From contig JAJRXF010000063.1 of assembly GCA_024276425.1 (NCBI GenBank), positions 1-51,564 of the forward strand: a DNA stretch of 51,564 nt. Direction: 5' to 3'. Shown here in pieces: positions 27,289 through 37,962 of this stretch (its first letter is position 1; each line of letters opens with the position of its first letter). The position numbers and the translations under genes are program-made. Below the pieces are notes generated by a model. The model did no database searches and was not told the origin of the DNA. It saw only the letters and a program-made list of their open reading frames with translations. Source of the DNA: Actinomycetes bacterium. GTDB taxonomy: Bacteria > Actinomycetota > Acidimicrobiia > Acidimicrobiales > SZUA-35.

Positions 27289-27983
27289 CCCTGGCCGTCA
27301 CCTCTTCCACCGGGGTGGTCGGTGTTGCCATCACTCGTGATCGTGAGGTCTTGTCGGAGTGTCACGTTGTGACCGATCGTCGGCATGCTGAGGAACTCAC
27401 ACCGATGATCCGCGAGGCACTGGGTTTCGCTGGCGTCGGTCTTGACGAAATTGATCGCTTCGCTGTTGATGTCGGCCCTGGCCGCTTTACCGGTCTGCGG
27501 GTTGGCCTGGCCACCGTTCGCACCCTGGCCTTCGCCAAGCACAAGCCAGTGGTTGGAGTGTCAAGTTTGGAGGTACTAGCCGCGACGGTACTCGACCCAT
27601 CAGCGAAGGGCTCTTTGTTGAGCCCTGCGGCCACCAAGTCGGAGGGTTGTGTTGTTGCGGTGATCGATGCTCGCCGAAGTGAGGTGTTCCAACAGCGTTT
27701 CGGTCCAGACGGACCCTTTGGCGAGCCGAGCTTTGGTTCTCCCCAAAACATGGCCAGGTTGGTTCTGCCGGGCGACGTGATCCTCGGCGATGGGGCCGAT
27801 CGATACGCCGAAATCTATGGAGCCTGCGACGGCGCCACCCATCGAATTGGAATCGAACCCCTGGCCGCAAACGTTGCCAGGCTCAGCGTTGGTAGACCAG
27901 CCCAGGAGGGTCCTCAGGTCGTTCCCGTGTACCTCCGAGACCCCGACGTCAAGGTCAACATCAAAACCAGGCACAACACGTGA
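27282..27983 (+). CDS. tsaB: tRNA t6A biosynthesis protein TsaB
   Basis: A catalytically inactive TsaD paralogue that pairs with TsaD. The 233-residue product has LTLAVTSSTGVVGVAIT, HAEELTPMI, the GPGRFTGLRVGLATVRTLA signature and SSLEVLAATV. ATG 27282 follows GGGAGG and overlaps the end of tsaE. Its TGA overlaps the rimI start. Confidence 0.93.
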   Translation: MLTLAVTSSTGVVGVAITRDREVLSECHVVTDRRHAEELTPMIREALGFAGVGLDEIDRFAVDVGPGRFTGLRVGLATVRTLAFAKHKPVVGVSSLEVLAATVLDPSAKGSLLSPAATKSEGCVVAVIDARRSEVFQQRFGPDGPFGEPSFGSPQNMARLVLPGDVILGDGADRYAEIYGACDGATHRIGIEPLAANVARLSVGRPAQEGPQVVPVYLRDPDVKVNIKTRHNT

Positions 27984-28540
27984 TGAGGCGACACTTCGAC
28001 GTCGCCTATCGATCCCTGGCAACCAGTGACATTGAGTCGGTGGCAGCCCTGGAAGCCAAGCTGTCTCCCGAGCCTTGGTCGGCCGATCTGTTTGCCGGTG
28101 AACTTGAGGTTCATGCGGCCGCTCGAAACTGGATTGTCGCCCACGCGCTCGGGGGAAGTCGCAACACCGACAATGATGAGAATTCATCGCTGGTCGGGTT
28201 CGCTGGCATGATGTTTGTGGAATCCGCAGGTCATCTTATGAACATTGCTGTCGATCCGGACTTTCAGGGACGGGGAGTTGCAACCGAGCTACTTCGGCGG
28301 CTGACTCTGGACGCCGTTGCGCGCGGAGTAACCGACCTCACCCTTGAGGTTCGGTCGACGAACACGCCGGCCCTTGCCCTGTATCGGCGGTTTGGCTTTG
28401 GCCCTGTTGGTGTACGAAAGGGGTACTACGTTGACGGCGAGGATGCCCTCATCATGTGGGCCCACGATGTGAACCGCGATCAGTACTTGTCCCTACTTGG
28501 GTCCAGCGATGGGCTAAGAAACGACGGGGTAGTTCCGTGA
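27980..28540 (+). CDS. rimI: Ribosomal-protein-alanine N-acetyltransferase-like (GNAT)
   Basis: A 186-residue GNAT acetyltransferase with the acetyl-CoA pyrophosphate loop PDFQGRGVATELLRR, the LEVRSTNTPALALYRRFGF strand-helix pair and the YY dipeptide of RimI-type enzymes (RKGYYVDGEDALIM). Placement between tsaB and tsaD is the standard RimI context. It starts at GTG 27980 or ATG 27983. An insertion at about residues 60-72 (Asn/Asp-rich) is unusual but probably a loop. Confidence 0.9.
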   Translation: MMRRHFDVAYRSLATSDIESVAALEAKLSPEPWSADLFAGELEVHAAARNWIVAHALGGSRNTDNDENSSLVGFAGMMFVESAGHLMNIAVDPDFQGRGVATELLRRLTLDAVARGVTDLTLEVRSTNTPALALYRRFGFGPVGVRKGYYVDGEDALIMWAHDVNRDQYLSLLGSSDGLRNDGVVP

Positions 28541-29559
28541 CCGTTGTGCTAGCCATCGAGACCAGTTGTGATGAGACCGCAGTGGCTATTGTTCGAGATG
28601 GTATTGAGGTTCTGGCCAACGTCGTCTCCAGTCAGGTAGAGATCCACGCTCCTTTTGGTGGGGTCGTGCCCGAAGTGGCGAGTCGGGCCCACCTGGAGAT
28701 GCTCGAGCCGGTTCTGGCCAGGGCACTGACCGATGCGTCGATGACGGGGGCTGACGTTGACGTTGTGGCTGCCACCCATGGCCCGGGGCTAATCGGGGCG
28801 CTACTCATCGGGGTTAGCGAGGCTAAGGCCTTGGCCCTGGCCTGGAATGTGCCCTATGTCGGTGTCAACCATATGGAGGGGCATCTGTTCGCGACCTTCC
28901 TGGAGCGACCCGATCTTGAGCCTCCCCTTGTCGTGTTGCTAGTCTCGGGCGGTCATACCCTCATCATCCACCTTGAGGCCCTGGGACAGTATCGGATCTT
29001 GGGTTCAACCATCGACGATGCCGCCGGTGAGGCTTTTGACAAGGTCGCCCGCTACCTGGGCCTTGGATACCCGGGCGGTCCCAGGATCGACCAGTTGGCC
29101 AAGGAAGGAGACCGCGATGCCATTGTGTTCCCGCGGGGCATGCTGAATGAGGGGCTGGACTTCTCCTTTAGTGGTATGAAGACGTCGGTGATCAACTATG
29201 TGCGCAAGCATCGTGATGCCAACAACGCCGATCTGGCCGCCGGATTCCAAGAGGCTGTCGTAGATGTGCTGGTATCCAAGGCGATGCGGGCGGCCGAGCA
29301 GACCCAGGCCAAGGGTGTTTGCTTGGGGGGAGGGGTGGCGGCCAACTCTCGTCTGCGTGAACGCTTCGTCCAAGAAGCCGAAGTCCGAGGTCTGCAATGT
29401 CTGATTCCTGATCGTTCGTTTTGTACCGACAACGCTGCCATGATTGCGGCGGCCGCTCACTGGCGTTTGGGTGAGGATGGACCCACTGGTTTGGATAGTG
29501 GGGCATATCCGGGGCTGGGGTTGCCGGTCATGGAACGGTGGGCAAGACCCAGCGACTAG
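28537..29559 (+). CDS. tsaD: tRNA N6-adenosine threonylcarbamoyltransferase TsaD
   Basis: Transfers the threonylcarbamoyl group to A37 of ANN-decoding tRNAs. The 340-residue product has LAIETSCDETAVAIV, the metal-binding HMEGH (about 111-115), LLVSGGHT and the GGGVAANSRLR ATP loop. It starts at GTG 28537, with the rimI TGA inside (GTGA). It converges on the MFS gene with a 7-base gap and no visible terminator. Confidence 0.97.
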   Translation: MTVVLAIETSCDETAVAIVRDGIEVLANVVSSQVEIHAPFGGVVPEVASRAHLEMLEPVLARALTDASMTGADVDVVAATHGPGLIGALLIGVSEAKALALAWNVPYVGVNHMEGHLFATFLERPDLEPPLVVLLVSGGHTLIIHLEALGQYRILGSTIDDAAGEAFDKVARYLGLGYPGGPRIDQLAKEGDRDAIVFPRGMLNEGLDFSFSGMKTSVINYVRKHRDANNADLAAGFQEAVVDVLVSKAMRAAEQTQAKGVCLGGGVAANSRLRERFVQEAEVRGLQCLIPDRSFCTDNAAMIAAAAHWRLGEDGPTGLDSGAYPGLGLPVMERWARPSD

Positions 29560-29566
29560 GGCGGAC

Positions 29567-31003
29567 CTAACTTGCCGGGGCTGGTTCCGTTCGGACTGAT
29601 CTGACTGGGGGGAGGCCTCGGGTTGTGGCCACGTCGTCATCGCGTACAAACCAACTGACAACTACCGCTGGCACCATCAGCAATGCACAAGCGAAGAACC
29701 CCCATTGATAGGCGCCAAGCCGGTCCGCCGCAGGGGCAAGGTCCCCACCCACCGACGAGAGTCGGGCGGCAATCACCGTGGCCGATAAGGCAACGCCGGA
29801 GGTGAGGGCAATCTGTCGTTGAGTATTGAAAACAGAGGTTGCTCGGCCAGTATCGGCCAAGGATGTGGTGGCGTAGACGGCGGTCTGGATTGAGATAAAG
29901 ACCACCCCAATTGATGCTCCGCGAGCGAAGGACAGTGATCCGATCAGAAACAAGGGTGTGTCGAGTCCGATCAAACCGAATGCTGCGGTAACTGAGGCAG
30001 TAGCCAAGGAGCCAAGCATCATCAAGCGTCGCGGCCCGATCGACCGGTACAACCGCTTACCCGCCAGATTAGAAACCAGGAATACACCTATCGCCTGTGG
30101 TGCCTGAACCAGCCCGCTCTGGGTGGCAGAAAAGCCCCGAAGCGTCTGCATATACAAAGGGAGAACGAAGATCCATCCGAAGAACCCGGAGTAGATCAGA
30201 GGGGCAACCAGGTTGAGGATGCGGAAATGTCGATCCCGGAGCAACCGTAGTTTCAGCATTGGCTGGTTGACCTTCAACTCGACGACAACCAGGGCAATTA
30301 ACGCCACCAGGCCTAAGGCTCCGAAGCCAGTTGTGCTGGCAGCCAACCAACCCTTGTCGGGGCCGATTGACATGGCGTAGATCATTAAGCTGACCCCACT
30401 GGCCGACAAGATGAAACCGGCAAGATCAAATTGGCCGGGAGATGGCTGGGTCTCTTCGCTGATCCAACGCCACAGTAGTGTGATCGCCGCTAGTCCGATT
30501 GGGACGTTGATGAAAAAAATCCAACGCCAAGACACATTGTCCACCAGCACGCCGCCGAGAACCGGCCCGATCGCAGGCGCGATCACGGCAACACTGAGCA
30601 CACCGATGGCGGCTTTGGCGCGCTCAGACATCGGGTAGGCCCGAAACAGCATCGCACTACCGATTGGTGTGATCAGCCCGCCCCCAATGCCTTGCAGGAC
30701 GCGCAAAGCGACGAGTTGATTGAGTGATTGGGCCAGACCACACAAGATTGATGCAAGAAGAAACAGGACCAACGCACTGCCAAAGATTCGACGAGTACCG
30801 AAGCGATCACCCAGCCACCCAGCAACCGGAATGATGGAAGCGAGGCTGAGGAGGTAAGCCACAGCCACCCATTCGATACTGGTTGAGGGAACCCCAAATT
30901 CTCGAGCCAAGGTCGGCAACGCGACGTTGATCATCGTGCCGTCCATGATGGTCATGACCAGAGCGAGTATGTACACCACGAATACCCGTGTCCTGTACAG
31001 CAT
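29567..31003 (-). CDS. MFS drug transporter, DHA2 (EmrB/QacA) type
   Basis: A 478-residue inner-membrane proton antiporter with about 14 predicted helices. Family motifs are the N-terminal VMTIMDGTMINVALPTLA, GWLGDRFGTRRIF (motif A) and GIGGGLITPIGSAM, then the antiporter motif C region APAIGPVLGGVLVD. Substrate is unknown, probably hydrophobic compounds. Its ATG overlaps the stop of the HAD gene upstream (TGATG). Confidence 0.93.
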   Translation of the reverse strand: MLYRTRVFVVYILALVMTIMDGTMINVALPTLAREFGVPSTSIEWVAVAYLLSLASIIPVAGWLGDRFGTRRIFGSALVLFLLASILCGLAQSLNQLVALRVLQGIGGGLITPIGSAMLFRAYPMSERAKAAIGVLSVAVIAPAIGPVLGGVLVDNVSWRWIFFINVPIGLAAITLLWRWISEETQPSPGQFDLAGFILSASGVSLMIYAMSIGPDKGWLAASTTGFGALGLVALIALVVVELKVNQPMLKLRLLRDRHFRILNLVAPLIYSGFFGWIFVLPLYMQTLRGFSATQSGLVQAPQAIGVFLVSNLAGKRLYRSIGPRRLMMLGSLATASVTAAFGLIGLDTPLFLIGSLSFARGASIGVVFISIQTAVYATTSLADTGRATSVFNTQRQIALTSGVALSATVIAARLSSVGGDLAPAADRLGAYQWGFFACALLMVPAVVVSWFVRDDDVATTRGLPPVRSVRTEPAPAS

Positions 31004-31707
31004 CAGTTTGTTAAGACATCAACCAGCACAGATAGATCGGGAAGGCGCGCGTGATCGTAGGAGACGTGCTGGTCGAAGGGGTCGAGTTGCACGACCTGCA
31101 TACCCGCGTTGGTGGCCCCGGCTACATCGGCGTGCACGGTGTCACCCACGTAGAGGGCATTGGCCGGTTCGACCTCGAGGGCATAGAGCGCTGGGGCCAT
31201 GATCATGGGGTCGGGTTTAGCTACTCCGACCAATGAGCTGTCGATGATGGCGGCCACTTCGGGCAAGGGCCCGCCGGGGAGTACCTGGCAAACCCCGTAG
31301 TCTCGCATTTGCTCGGGGGCGGTTCCGTTGTTGTTTGAGACAATAGCCAAGGGAATACCAGCCTCCGCCAATCGGTGGAAGGCCGCGATGTTCTGCTCAT
31401 GCGCCCAACTCCAACTGGTACGGATACCCCGCTCGACGGCTTCGATAGGCACACTAAGCGACGCGGCGTAGGCCTCGTCATACACGGCCCAGAAGTCTTG
31501 GTGGTGCTCGCGGGCGCTGGAAGCGAGGGTGGACAGGGCAAAGCAACCAGCATGGTGAGCCCGCCGGAATGACAACAACTCATCAGGGGATGGATCGGAG
31601 GTTCGACCGAGTTCGGATCGAACCTGTTCATAGTGAGGGTAAAGGAACACCCCGCCAATATCGAAGATGACGGCGGCCACAGACTCGGGTTGAAAGGTCA
31701 CGGGCAT
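31003..31707 (-). CDS. HAD-superfamily hydrolase
   Basis: A 234-residue subfamily IA HAD phosphatase-like protein. Motif I is FDIGGVF (Asp16); the second aspartate of DxD is replaced by glycine, as in YihX-type and some dehalogenase-like members. Motif II is VSNNNG, motif III the lysine in VAKPDPMIM and motif IV YVGDTVHADV. Substrate unknown. Coupled to the MFS gene. The upstream gap to groES holds the groES promoter; I see no clear promoter for this gene. Confidence 0.9.
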   Translation of the reverse strand: MPVTFQPESVAAVIFDIGGVFLYPHYEQVRSELGRTSDPSPDELLSFRRAHHAGCFALSTLASSAREHHQDFWAVYDEAYAASLSVPIEAVERGIRTSWSWAHEQNIAAFHRLAEAGIPLAIVSNNNGTAPEQMRDYGVCQVLPGGPLPEVAAIIDSSLVGVAKPDPMIMAPALYALEVEPANALYVGDTVHADVAGATNAGMQVVQLDPFDQHVSYDHARLPDLSVLVDVLTN

Positions 31708-31772
31708 AGTTTGCCCGGCTTTGTGCTTGAGGACGTGGTCAATTTCAACGCGATAGAGAAATCAAAGGATGA

Positions 31773-31786
31773 CCCCAATTTTGGGG
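31773..31786. repeat. Short palindrome CCCCAA-TT-TTGGGG upstream of groES
   Basis: Six-base arms around TT, immediately before the groES -35 element and between two divergent genes. It could be an operator for either gene; its size also allows chance. Confidence 0.3.
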
Positions 31787-31815
31787 TTGGCGACGACCGG
31801 TCATCGGCCTAGCAT
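31787..31815 (+). promoter_or_regulatory. groESL promoter
   Basis: TTGGCG (31787-31792), a 17-base spacer and TAGCAT (31810-31815). The -10 directly abuts the CIRCE operator, so HrcA binding would cover the start site. Confidence 0.65.
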
Positions 31816-31841
31816 TAGCACTCGTCATATGAGAGTGCTAA
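31815..31841 (+). promoter_or_regulatory. CIRCE operator (HrcA binding site)
   Basis: TTAGCACTC, nine bases, GAGTGCTAA: an exact match to the CIRCE consensus. HrcA binds this element and represses groESL until heat stress. The hrcA gene itself is not in the window. Confidence 0.97.
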
Positions 31842-31860
31842 CGCCATGGAGGCGACCTGC

Positions 31861-32148
31861 ATGAATTTGCAACCACTTGAGGACCGGATCATCGTTCGGC
31901 CCGCCGCCGCTGAGGCCACCACGGCCAGCGGACTTGTTATTCCAGATACCGCCAAAGAGAAGCCTCAGCAGGGCGAAGTCCTTGCTGTAGGCGTCGGCCG
32001 TCGCTCTGATAGCGGAGACCTCATCCCAATGGATGTGGGCTCCGGAGATACGGTCGTTTACTCAAAGTACGGCGGAACCGAAATCACCATCGAGGGCGAA
32101 GACCTCCTGATTCTCAACGCTCGCGACGTGCTCGCGATCGTGAAGTGA
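31861..32148 (+). CDS. groES: Co-chaperonin GroES
   Basis: The 10-kDa lid of the GroEL folding chamber. The 95-residue product has [16 protein letters not shown], the mobile-loop region [11 protein letters not shown] and [22 protein letters not shown] 31861 is chosen because GGAGG (31848-31852) precedes it; an in-frame ATG at 31846 overlaps that site. Transcription is under CIRCE control. groEL starts 11 bases later. Confidence 0.97.
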   Translation: MNLQPLEDRIIVRPAAAEATTASGLVIPDTAKEKPQQGEVLAVGVGRRSDSGDLIPMDVGSGDTVVYSKYGGTEITIEGEDLLILNARDVLAIVK

Positions 32149-32153
32149 GCTGA

Positions 32154-33791
<1,638 letters not shown>

Positions 33792-33831
33792 TTTCCCCTT
33801 CTTCCCCCTTGGGGGAACGAGGAACTTGTTG

Positions 33832-33868
33832 GAAGAGGCCAGCCCACAGGCTGGCCTCTTCTTGTTTT
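33832..33868 (+). terminator. Intrinsic terminator of groESL
   Basis: A perfect 13-bp stem (33832-33844 with 33849-33861) around a CACA loop, followed by TTGTTTT and a further T-run. A smaller TTCCCCC/GGGGGAA repeat (802-817 of the same kilobase, 33802-33817) lies just before it. Confidence 0.93.
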
Positions 33869-33977
33869 GCCTTTTCGCACGAGCGGACGTTGCCTGAGGG
33901 GCTCGGGAGCATCTTCTGTCATTATGTAACCCTAGCTGGGCCGTCCGGTCCGGTTGAAGCCCGAAGCGGGGAGCACG

Positions 33978-34463
33978 ATGCCGAACCCAGAGATCGCTGA
34001 TTTGTTGCCCGGTCTTGCTGCCCTTCGGGGCCGAAATCTTGGCGTTAGTGGGTGGAAGCGGATCGATCAAGCGGACATTGATGAGTTTTCAGCCCTAACC
34101 GGAGATGCCGGACCAATTCACAACAATCCGACCGAAGCGGCGAGAATCGCCCCTTATGGCGGCACCATTGTGCAGGGGTTCATGATGCTGTCATGCCTCA
34201 CCGGATTCGCCAAGAACCTACGATTGCCCCAAGATGGAATCGCGTTCCGACTGAACTACGGGTTTGATCGGGTGAGGATTATTGCTCCGGTTCCGGTCGG
34301 AAGTCGGATCCGCGGCTCCTTCCGACTCAAGGATCTGGTGGCCAAGGGCACCGGGGCGGCCCTGATGACCATCGAAGCGACGGTGGAAGTAGAGGGTGGC
34401 GACAAGCCTGCTCTGGTTGCTGACTGGCTGGCCTACCTGCAGCTTGAGGGAGGGACAAAGTGA
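33978..34463 (+). CDS. MaoC-like (R)-specific enoyl-CoA hydratase
   Basis: A 161-residue single hot-dog domain. The hydratase motif is FSALTGDAGPIHNNP, with the catalytic Asp43 and His48, followed by APYGGTIVQGFMMLSCLTGF. It likely hydrates or dehydrates an acyl-CoA. ATG 33978 follows GGGGAG. Its TGA overlaps the GTG of an acyl-CoA ligase gene, implying a joint pathway; the substrate is not evident. Confidence 0.9.
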   Translation: MPNPEIADLLPGLAALRGRNLGVSGWKRIDQADIDEFSALTGDAGPIHNNPTEAARIAPYGGTIVQGFMMLSCLTGFAKNLRLPQDGIAFRLNYGFDRVRIIAPVPVGSRIRGSFRLKDLVAKGTGAALMTIEATVEVEGGDKPALVADWLAYLQLEGGTK

Positions 34464-36094
34464 ACAGGAACAAGACTCAGGAGTTCGCAGCCCCTCTACC
34501 GGTCCTGGGGTTGATTACCGATCACTTGGAACGTCAGGCCAAGTCTCGGGGAGGCCAAGACTTTCTGGTTCTGGGCGACATGCGGTTGACTTACTCCCAG
34601 ACCCGAGATCTAGTTGACCGGGTAGCCCAAGCGTTGCTGGCGTCTGGGATTAGCCGGGGGGACCGGGTGGCCCTGCTTAGTGGCCCTCGACCCGAGTTCT
34701 TTGTTCACTTCCTTGCCACCACCAGCATTGGGGCCATTTGGCTGGGTCTTAACCCGAAGTACACCGATGGTGAGCTCGATCACGTGGTCGGCGATGCCGA
34801 ACCGACAATGCTTTTTGGTTTCGCCGATGTGATGGGAGAGGGTCAGACCCACAAACTCGGTGGCCTGATGGCCAGGCATCCTTCGCTCCGCCAACTGGTG
34901 GTCATGGACGAGGTGGCACCGGCGAAGGGAACGAGTTGGCAGGACTTCCTTGGGCGGGCTGATGCGGTCACCTTGGAGGATCTGAGTGCCCGCCGAGCTG
35001 AGGTTGAGCCTATGGACGGTGCCTACCTGGTCTACACCTCTGGCAGCACCGGTCGGCCCAAGGGGGCGTTGCTCACCCACCGTGGCTCGAACTTGTGCAA
35101 CGTGATCGCGGTGCACAGAAAAGGCCTCAGCGACCGCAGGCTAATTTGCAACTTCCCCATCAACCACATTGGCGCCATTGGAGACATTTGTGGCCGAACC
35201 ATGACGGGAGGTGGAACCATTTTCTTCCAGGAGAAGTTTTCGCCCCAGGACATGATGAGTCTGATCGACCAAGAGCAGCTCAACACGATGGTTGGAGTAC
35301 CAACCATGTTGCAGATGTGCGTTGGCCACCCCGATTTCGACACCTTCGATCTGACCTCGGTCGACCTGATTGGCTGGGGTGGGGCGGCCATGCCTATCGA
35401 TGTCCTCCAAACCCTCATGAGAAAGACAGGGTGTGAACGTTGCACCATGGGCTATGGCATGACCGAGACCACGGGTGGGGTGACCTACAGCGGCCTTACC
35501 GATTCGTTGGAGTTGTTATCCACCACCGTTGGTACCCCGGATGATCGGCAGCCCCTAAGGCTCTGGCATGCCAATGGCCGCGAGGCCGGGGTTAGTGAAT
35601 CCGGTGAGCCCGAAGCGGGTGAAATTCAGGTCAAGGGCGACTACCTCCTGGCTCAATACTGGCGGTTGCCCGAAGCCACCGCCGAGGCCTTCACCGATGA
35701 TGGTTGGTTTCACACGGGAGATCTGGCCATTCGCCGTCCTGATGGTCACATCCAGATCGTTGGGCGAATGAGTGAGATGTTTAAGAGTGGTGGTTACAAC
35801 GTGTATCCTCGGGAGGTTGAACTGGCGCTAGAGGATCACCCGGCGGTCGCTATGGCTGCGGTTGTCAGCCTGCCCGATCCAACCTTCCAGGAGATTGGCA
35901 TCGCCTATGTCATGCTCGGCTCCGGAGCGGAAAAAATGGAGGGAAAGGTAAGCGCTGAACGTTTGCGGGCTTACTCTCGGGAACGGTTGGCAAACTACAA
36001 GGTCCCCAAGCAGATCGTGATCCTTGACCAGCTTCCGATGCTGCCCATTGGCAAGGTGGACAAGAAGGCGCTCAAGGCCCGGGGCCGTCCCTGA
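34460..36094 (+). CDS. AMP-dependent acyl-CoA synthetase/ligase
   Basis: A 544-residue ANL-superfamily enzyme that adenylates a carboxylic acid and makes its CoA thioester. Core motif A3 is YTSGSTGRPKGALLTH (about 190-205), A5 YGMTETTG, A7 GWFHTGDL (about 415) and A8 GRMSEMFKSGGYNVYPREVE. The A10 lysine is in PIGKVDKKALK near residue 532. Coupled to the MaoC gene by a GTGA overlap. Acyl specificity cannot be read from sequence alone. The 171 bases after it contain a repeated GGCTCTTAGC but no gene. Confidence 0.93.
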   Translation: MNRNKTQEFAAPLPVLGLITDHLERQAKSRGGQDFLVLGDMRLTYSQTRDLVDRVAQALLASGISRGDRVALLSGPRPEFFVHFLATTSIGAIWLGLNPKYTDGELDHVVGDAEPTMLFGFADVMGEGQTHKLGGLMARHPSLRQLVVMDEVAPAKGTSWQDFLGRADAVTLEDLSARRAEVEPMDGAYLVYTSGSTGRPKGALLTHRGSNLCNVIAVHRKGLSDRRLICNFPINHIGAIGDICGRTMTGGGTIFFQEKFSPQDMMSLIDQEQLNTMVGVPTMLQMCVGHPDFDTFDLTSVDLIGWGGAAMPIDVLQTLMRKTGCERCTMGYGMTETTGGVTYSGLTDSLELLSTTVGTPDDRQPLRLWHANGREAGVSESGEPEAGEIQVKGDYLLAQYWRLPEATAEAFTDDGWFHTGDLAIRRPDGHIQIVGRMSEMFKSGGYNVYPREVELALEDHPAVAMAAVVSLPDPTFQEIGIAYVMLGSGAEKMEGKVSAERLRAYSRERLANYKVPKQIVILDQLPMLPIGKVDKKALKARGRP

Positions 36095-36265
36095 CGGGGT
36101 CCTTCTTCGATGATCACCCGCCGCTGGCTCTTAGCGCGGCGTACAAGGGCTCTTAGCTTGGCCTTGATCTCACCGTTCTAGAGCCGTGGGGTTTTGCCCG
36201 CCATGCCTTCCTGGTTGGTGCCACCTTTGGGCCTGGCGGCTGGCAGAATCGAAACGTCGGAGAGG

Positions 36266-36991
36266 TCAGGTGTGAGGCCTGTCGACTACCACCATGACCT
36301 GATCCAGGGGTTTGCGAGCAAGAGTCGGCACCTTGACTCCCGGCAATGGGAACCCAATCGGAAACAGGATAAAGGGGCGTTCGTTGTTTGGACGACCAAG
36401 GACCCGGGAGAGAAAGTTCATTGGACTAGGGGTATGGGTCAGCGTTGCTAGGCCCATGTTGTGTAGGGCGGTAATGAACATGCCAGCGGCGATACCAGTC
36501 GACTCCTTGACGTAGTAGTTTGTTCGCTTCTGGCCATCGGCTCGCAGCTCGAAGCGCTCCTCGAAGAGCACGACAATCCAAGGAGCGATCTCCAAGAATT
36601 CCTTGTGATGGTCGGTCCCCAGAGGAGCCAAGGCCTCCTGCCACTCCTCATTCATTCGATTGTCCAGATAGTTAGTGCGCTCCTCCTCCTCGGCTGCTTG
36701 GCGGATGGCCCGCTTTACCTCCGGGTTCTGAGTGGCGACAAATTTCCAAGGCTGCTTGTGTGCCCCTGATGGTGCGGTGGAAGCGGTGGCGATAGCCAAC
36801 TCGATCAACCCAATCGGCACCGGGTCGGAGGCAAACATTCGTGGGCTACGCCGAGCATCCATCTGGGCGTAAAACGAGGTAGCCCGCTCCAACATTTCTT
36901 GGGGGTCGAGCCGGTCGAATTCCAGCGGATGGAACGGGTACTCGGCTTCGAGTTCGGGTGGTGGATAGGGGTGCTGATAGTGGTCACTCAA
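36266..36991 (-). CDS. Nitroreductase-family flavoprotein, iodotyrosine deiodinase-like
   Basis: A 241-residue FMN enzyme. It reads like the catalytic domain of iodotyrosine deiodinase (IYD): RRSPRMF, the FMN-binding TAPSGAHKQPWKFV, EEEERTNY, GTDHHKEFLEIAPW, ESTGIAAGMFITALHNMGL and RKPLDQVMV. The three residues that grip halotyrosine in human IYD (Glu157, Tyr161, Lys182, from memory) map to Glu104, Tyr108 and Lys130, with one residue inserted. This favours reductive dehalogenation or a related phenol reduction over generic nitroreduction. Start is TTG 36991 with AGGGAG ten bases upstream. It is divergent from the crotonase gene. Confidence 0.85.
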   Translation of the reverse strand: MSDHYQHPYPPPELEAEYPFHPLEFDRLDPQEMLERATSFYAQMDARRSPRMFASDPVPIGLIELAIATASTAPSGAHKQPWKFVATQNPEVKRAIRQAAEEEERTNYLDNRMNEEWQEALAPLGTDHHKEFLEIAPWIVVLFEERFELRADGQKRTNYYVKESTGIAAGMFITALHNMGLATLTHTPSPMNFLSRVLGRPNNERPFILFPIGFPLPGVKVPTLARKPLDQVMVVVDRPHT

Positions 36992-37126
36992 CGTCTTTCA
37001 TCTCCCTCGGTTTCACCTGGGCGATCTGATCCTGGTATTTTTCGTCCTGCTGCTGGCACGATGGCCGCGGTCGAACGTGGCCCAATCCAGAGCCTAGACG
37101 CATGCCGACCGGAGAGAAGACAAATC

Positions 37127-37936
37127 ATGACCACGAGATATGACCAGTTCGAGCGGCTTGAGTTTGCATACACCGACGACGGCATCATGCGAGTCATCAT
37201 GAACAGCCCGGGGCGACTCAACGCCGCCGACGCTGATATGCACCGAGAACTGGCCGACATCTGGCCGGTTCTGGACGCCGACCCCGACGTAAGTTGCATC
37301 ATAATTATGGGTGCGGGAAACGCGTTCTCCGCCGGGGGCGACCTGGACATGGTGAAGGAAATGACCGAGAGTTTCGAGGTGAGGGCCCAGGTGTGGCGTG
37401 AGGCCAGAGACCTGGTTTACAACATCATTAACTGCACCACTCCGGTGGTTTCGGCCATGCGCGGACCAGCGGTTGGTGCCGGACTCGTTGCTGGTCTGTT
37501 GGCCGACATTTCCATTGCCTCCAAGACAGCCAAGATTATCGATGGTCACACCCGGCTTGGGGTAGCCGCTGGCGATCATGCCGCCATTATCTGGCCGCTC
37601 CTTATTGGTATCGCCAAGGCCAAATACTACCTGATGTTGTGTGAACCAATTAGTGGGGAGGAGGCCGAAAGGATTGGTCTCGTTTCCCTTTGTGTGGAAG
37701 ACGACGAGCTCGATGCCAAGGCCGAAGCTGTCGCCTCGAAGTTGTGCACCTCATCGCATACGGCCGTTCGTTGGACCAAATATTCACTCAACAACTGGCT
37801 CCGTCAGGCTGGTCCGGCTTTCGATGCGTCACTGGCCTTGGAGTTCATGGGATTTGCTGGCCCCGACGTTAAAGAGGGAATCTCCTCCATACGGGAGAAG
37901 CGAGCCCCAAAGTTCGCGCCTAAGTCCCCGTTCTAG
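37127..37936 (+). CDS. Enoyl-CoA hydratase/isomerase (crotonase family)
   Basis: A 269-residue crotonase-fold protein. The first oxyanion-hole loop is AFSAGGDLD (66-74) and the second MRGPAVGAG (111-119). Crotonase Glu144 is not evident; an acidic residue (Asp150) lies in [10 protein letters not shown] near the Glu164 position, as in related isomerases and hydratases of actinobacteria. The exact reaction is therefore open. ATG 37127 with GGAGAG (37111-37116) is chosen; the longer frame overlaps the divergent gene. Confidence 0.88.
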   Translation: MTTRYDQFERLEFAYTDDGIMRVIMNSPGRLNAADADMHRELADIWPVLDADPDVSCIIIMGAGNAFSAGGDLDMVKEMTESFEVRAQVWREARDLVYNIINCTTPVVSAMRGPAVGAGLVAGLLADISIASKTAKIIDGHTRLGVAAGDHAAIIWPLLIGIAKAKYYLMLCEPISGEEAERIGLVSLCVEDDELDAKAEAVASKLCTSSHTAVRWTKYSLNNWLRQAGPAFDASLALEFMGFAGPDVKEGISSIREKRAPKFAPKSPF

Positions 37937-37950
37937 GTCTCCTGCTCGCG

Positions 37951-37956
37951 TACTGT
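37951..37956 (+). promoter_or_regulatory. Leaderless-type -10 before the DUF2339 gene
   Basis: TACTGT is followed by six bases and the ATG at 37963; there is no Shine-Dalgarno. Confidence 0.4.
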
Positions 37957-37962
37957 TGAGCA

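Noticed and set aside
36126-36160. Direct repeat of GGCTCTTAGC after the acyl-CoA ligase
   Set aside because: Only two 10-base copies with no symmetric placement relative to a promoter; reported only in passing.
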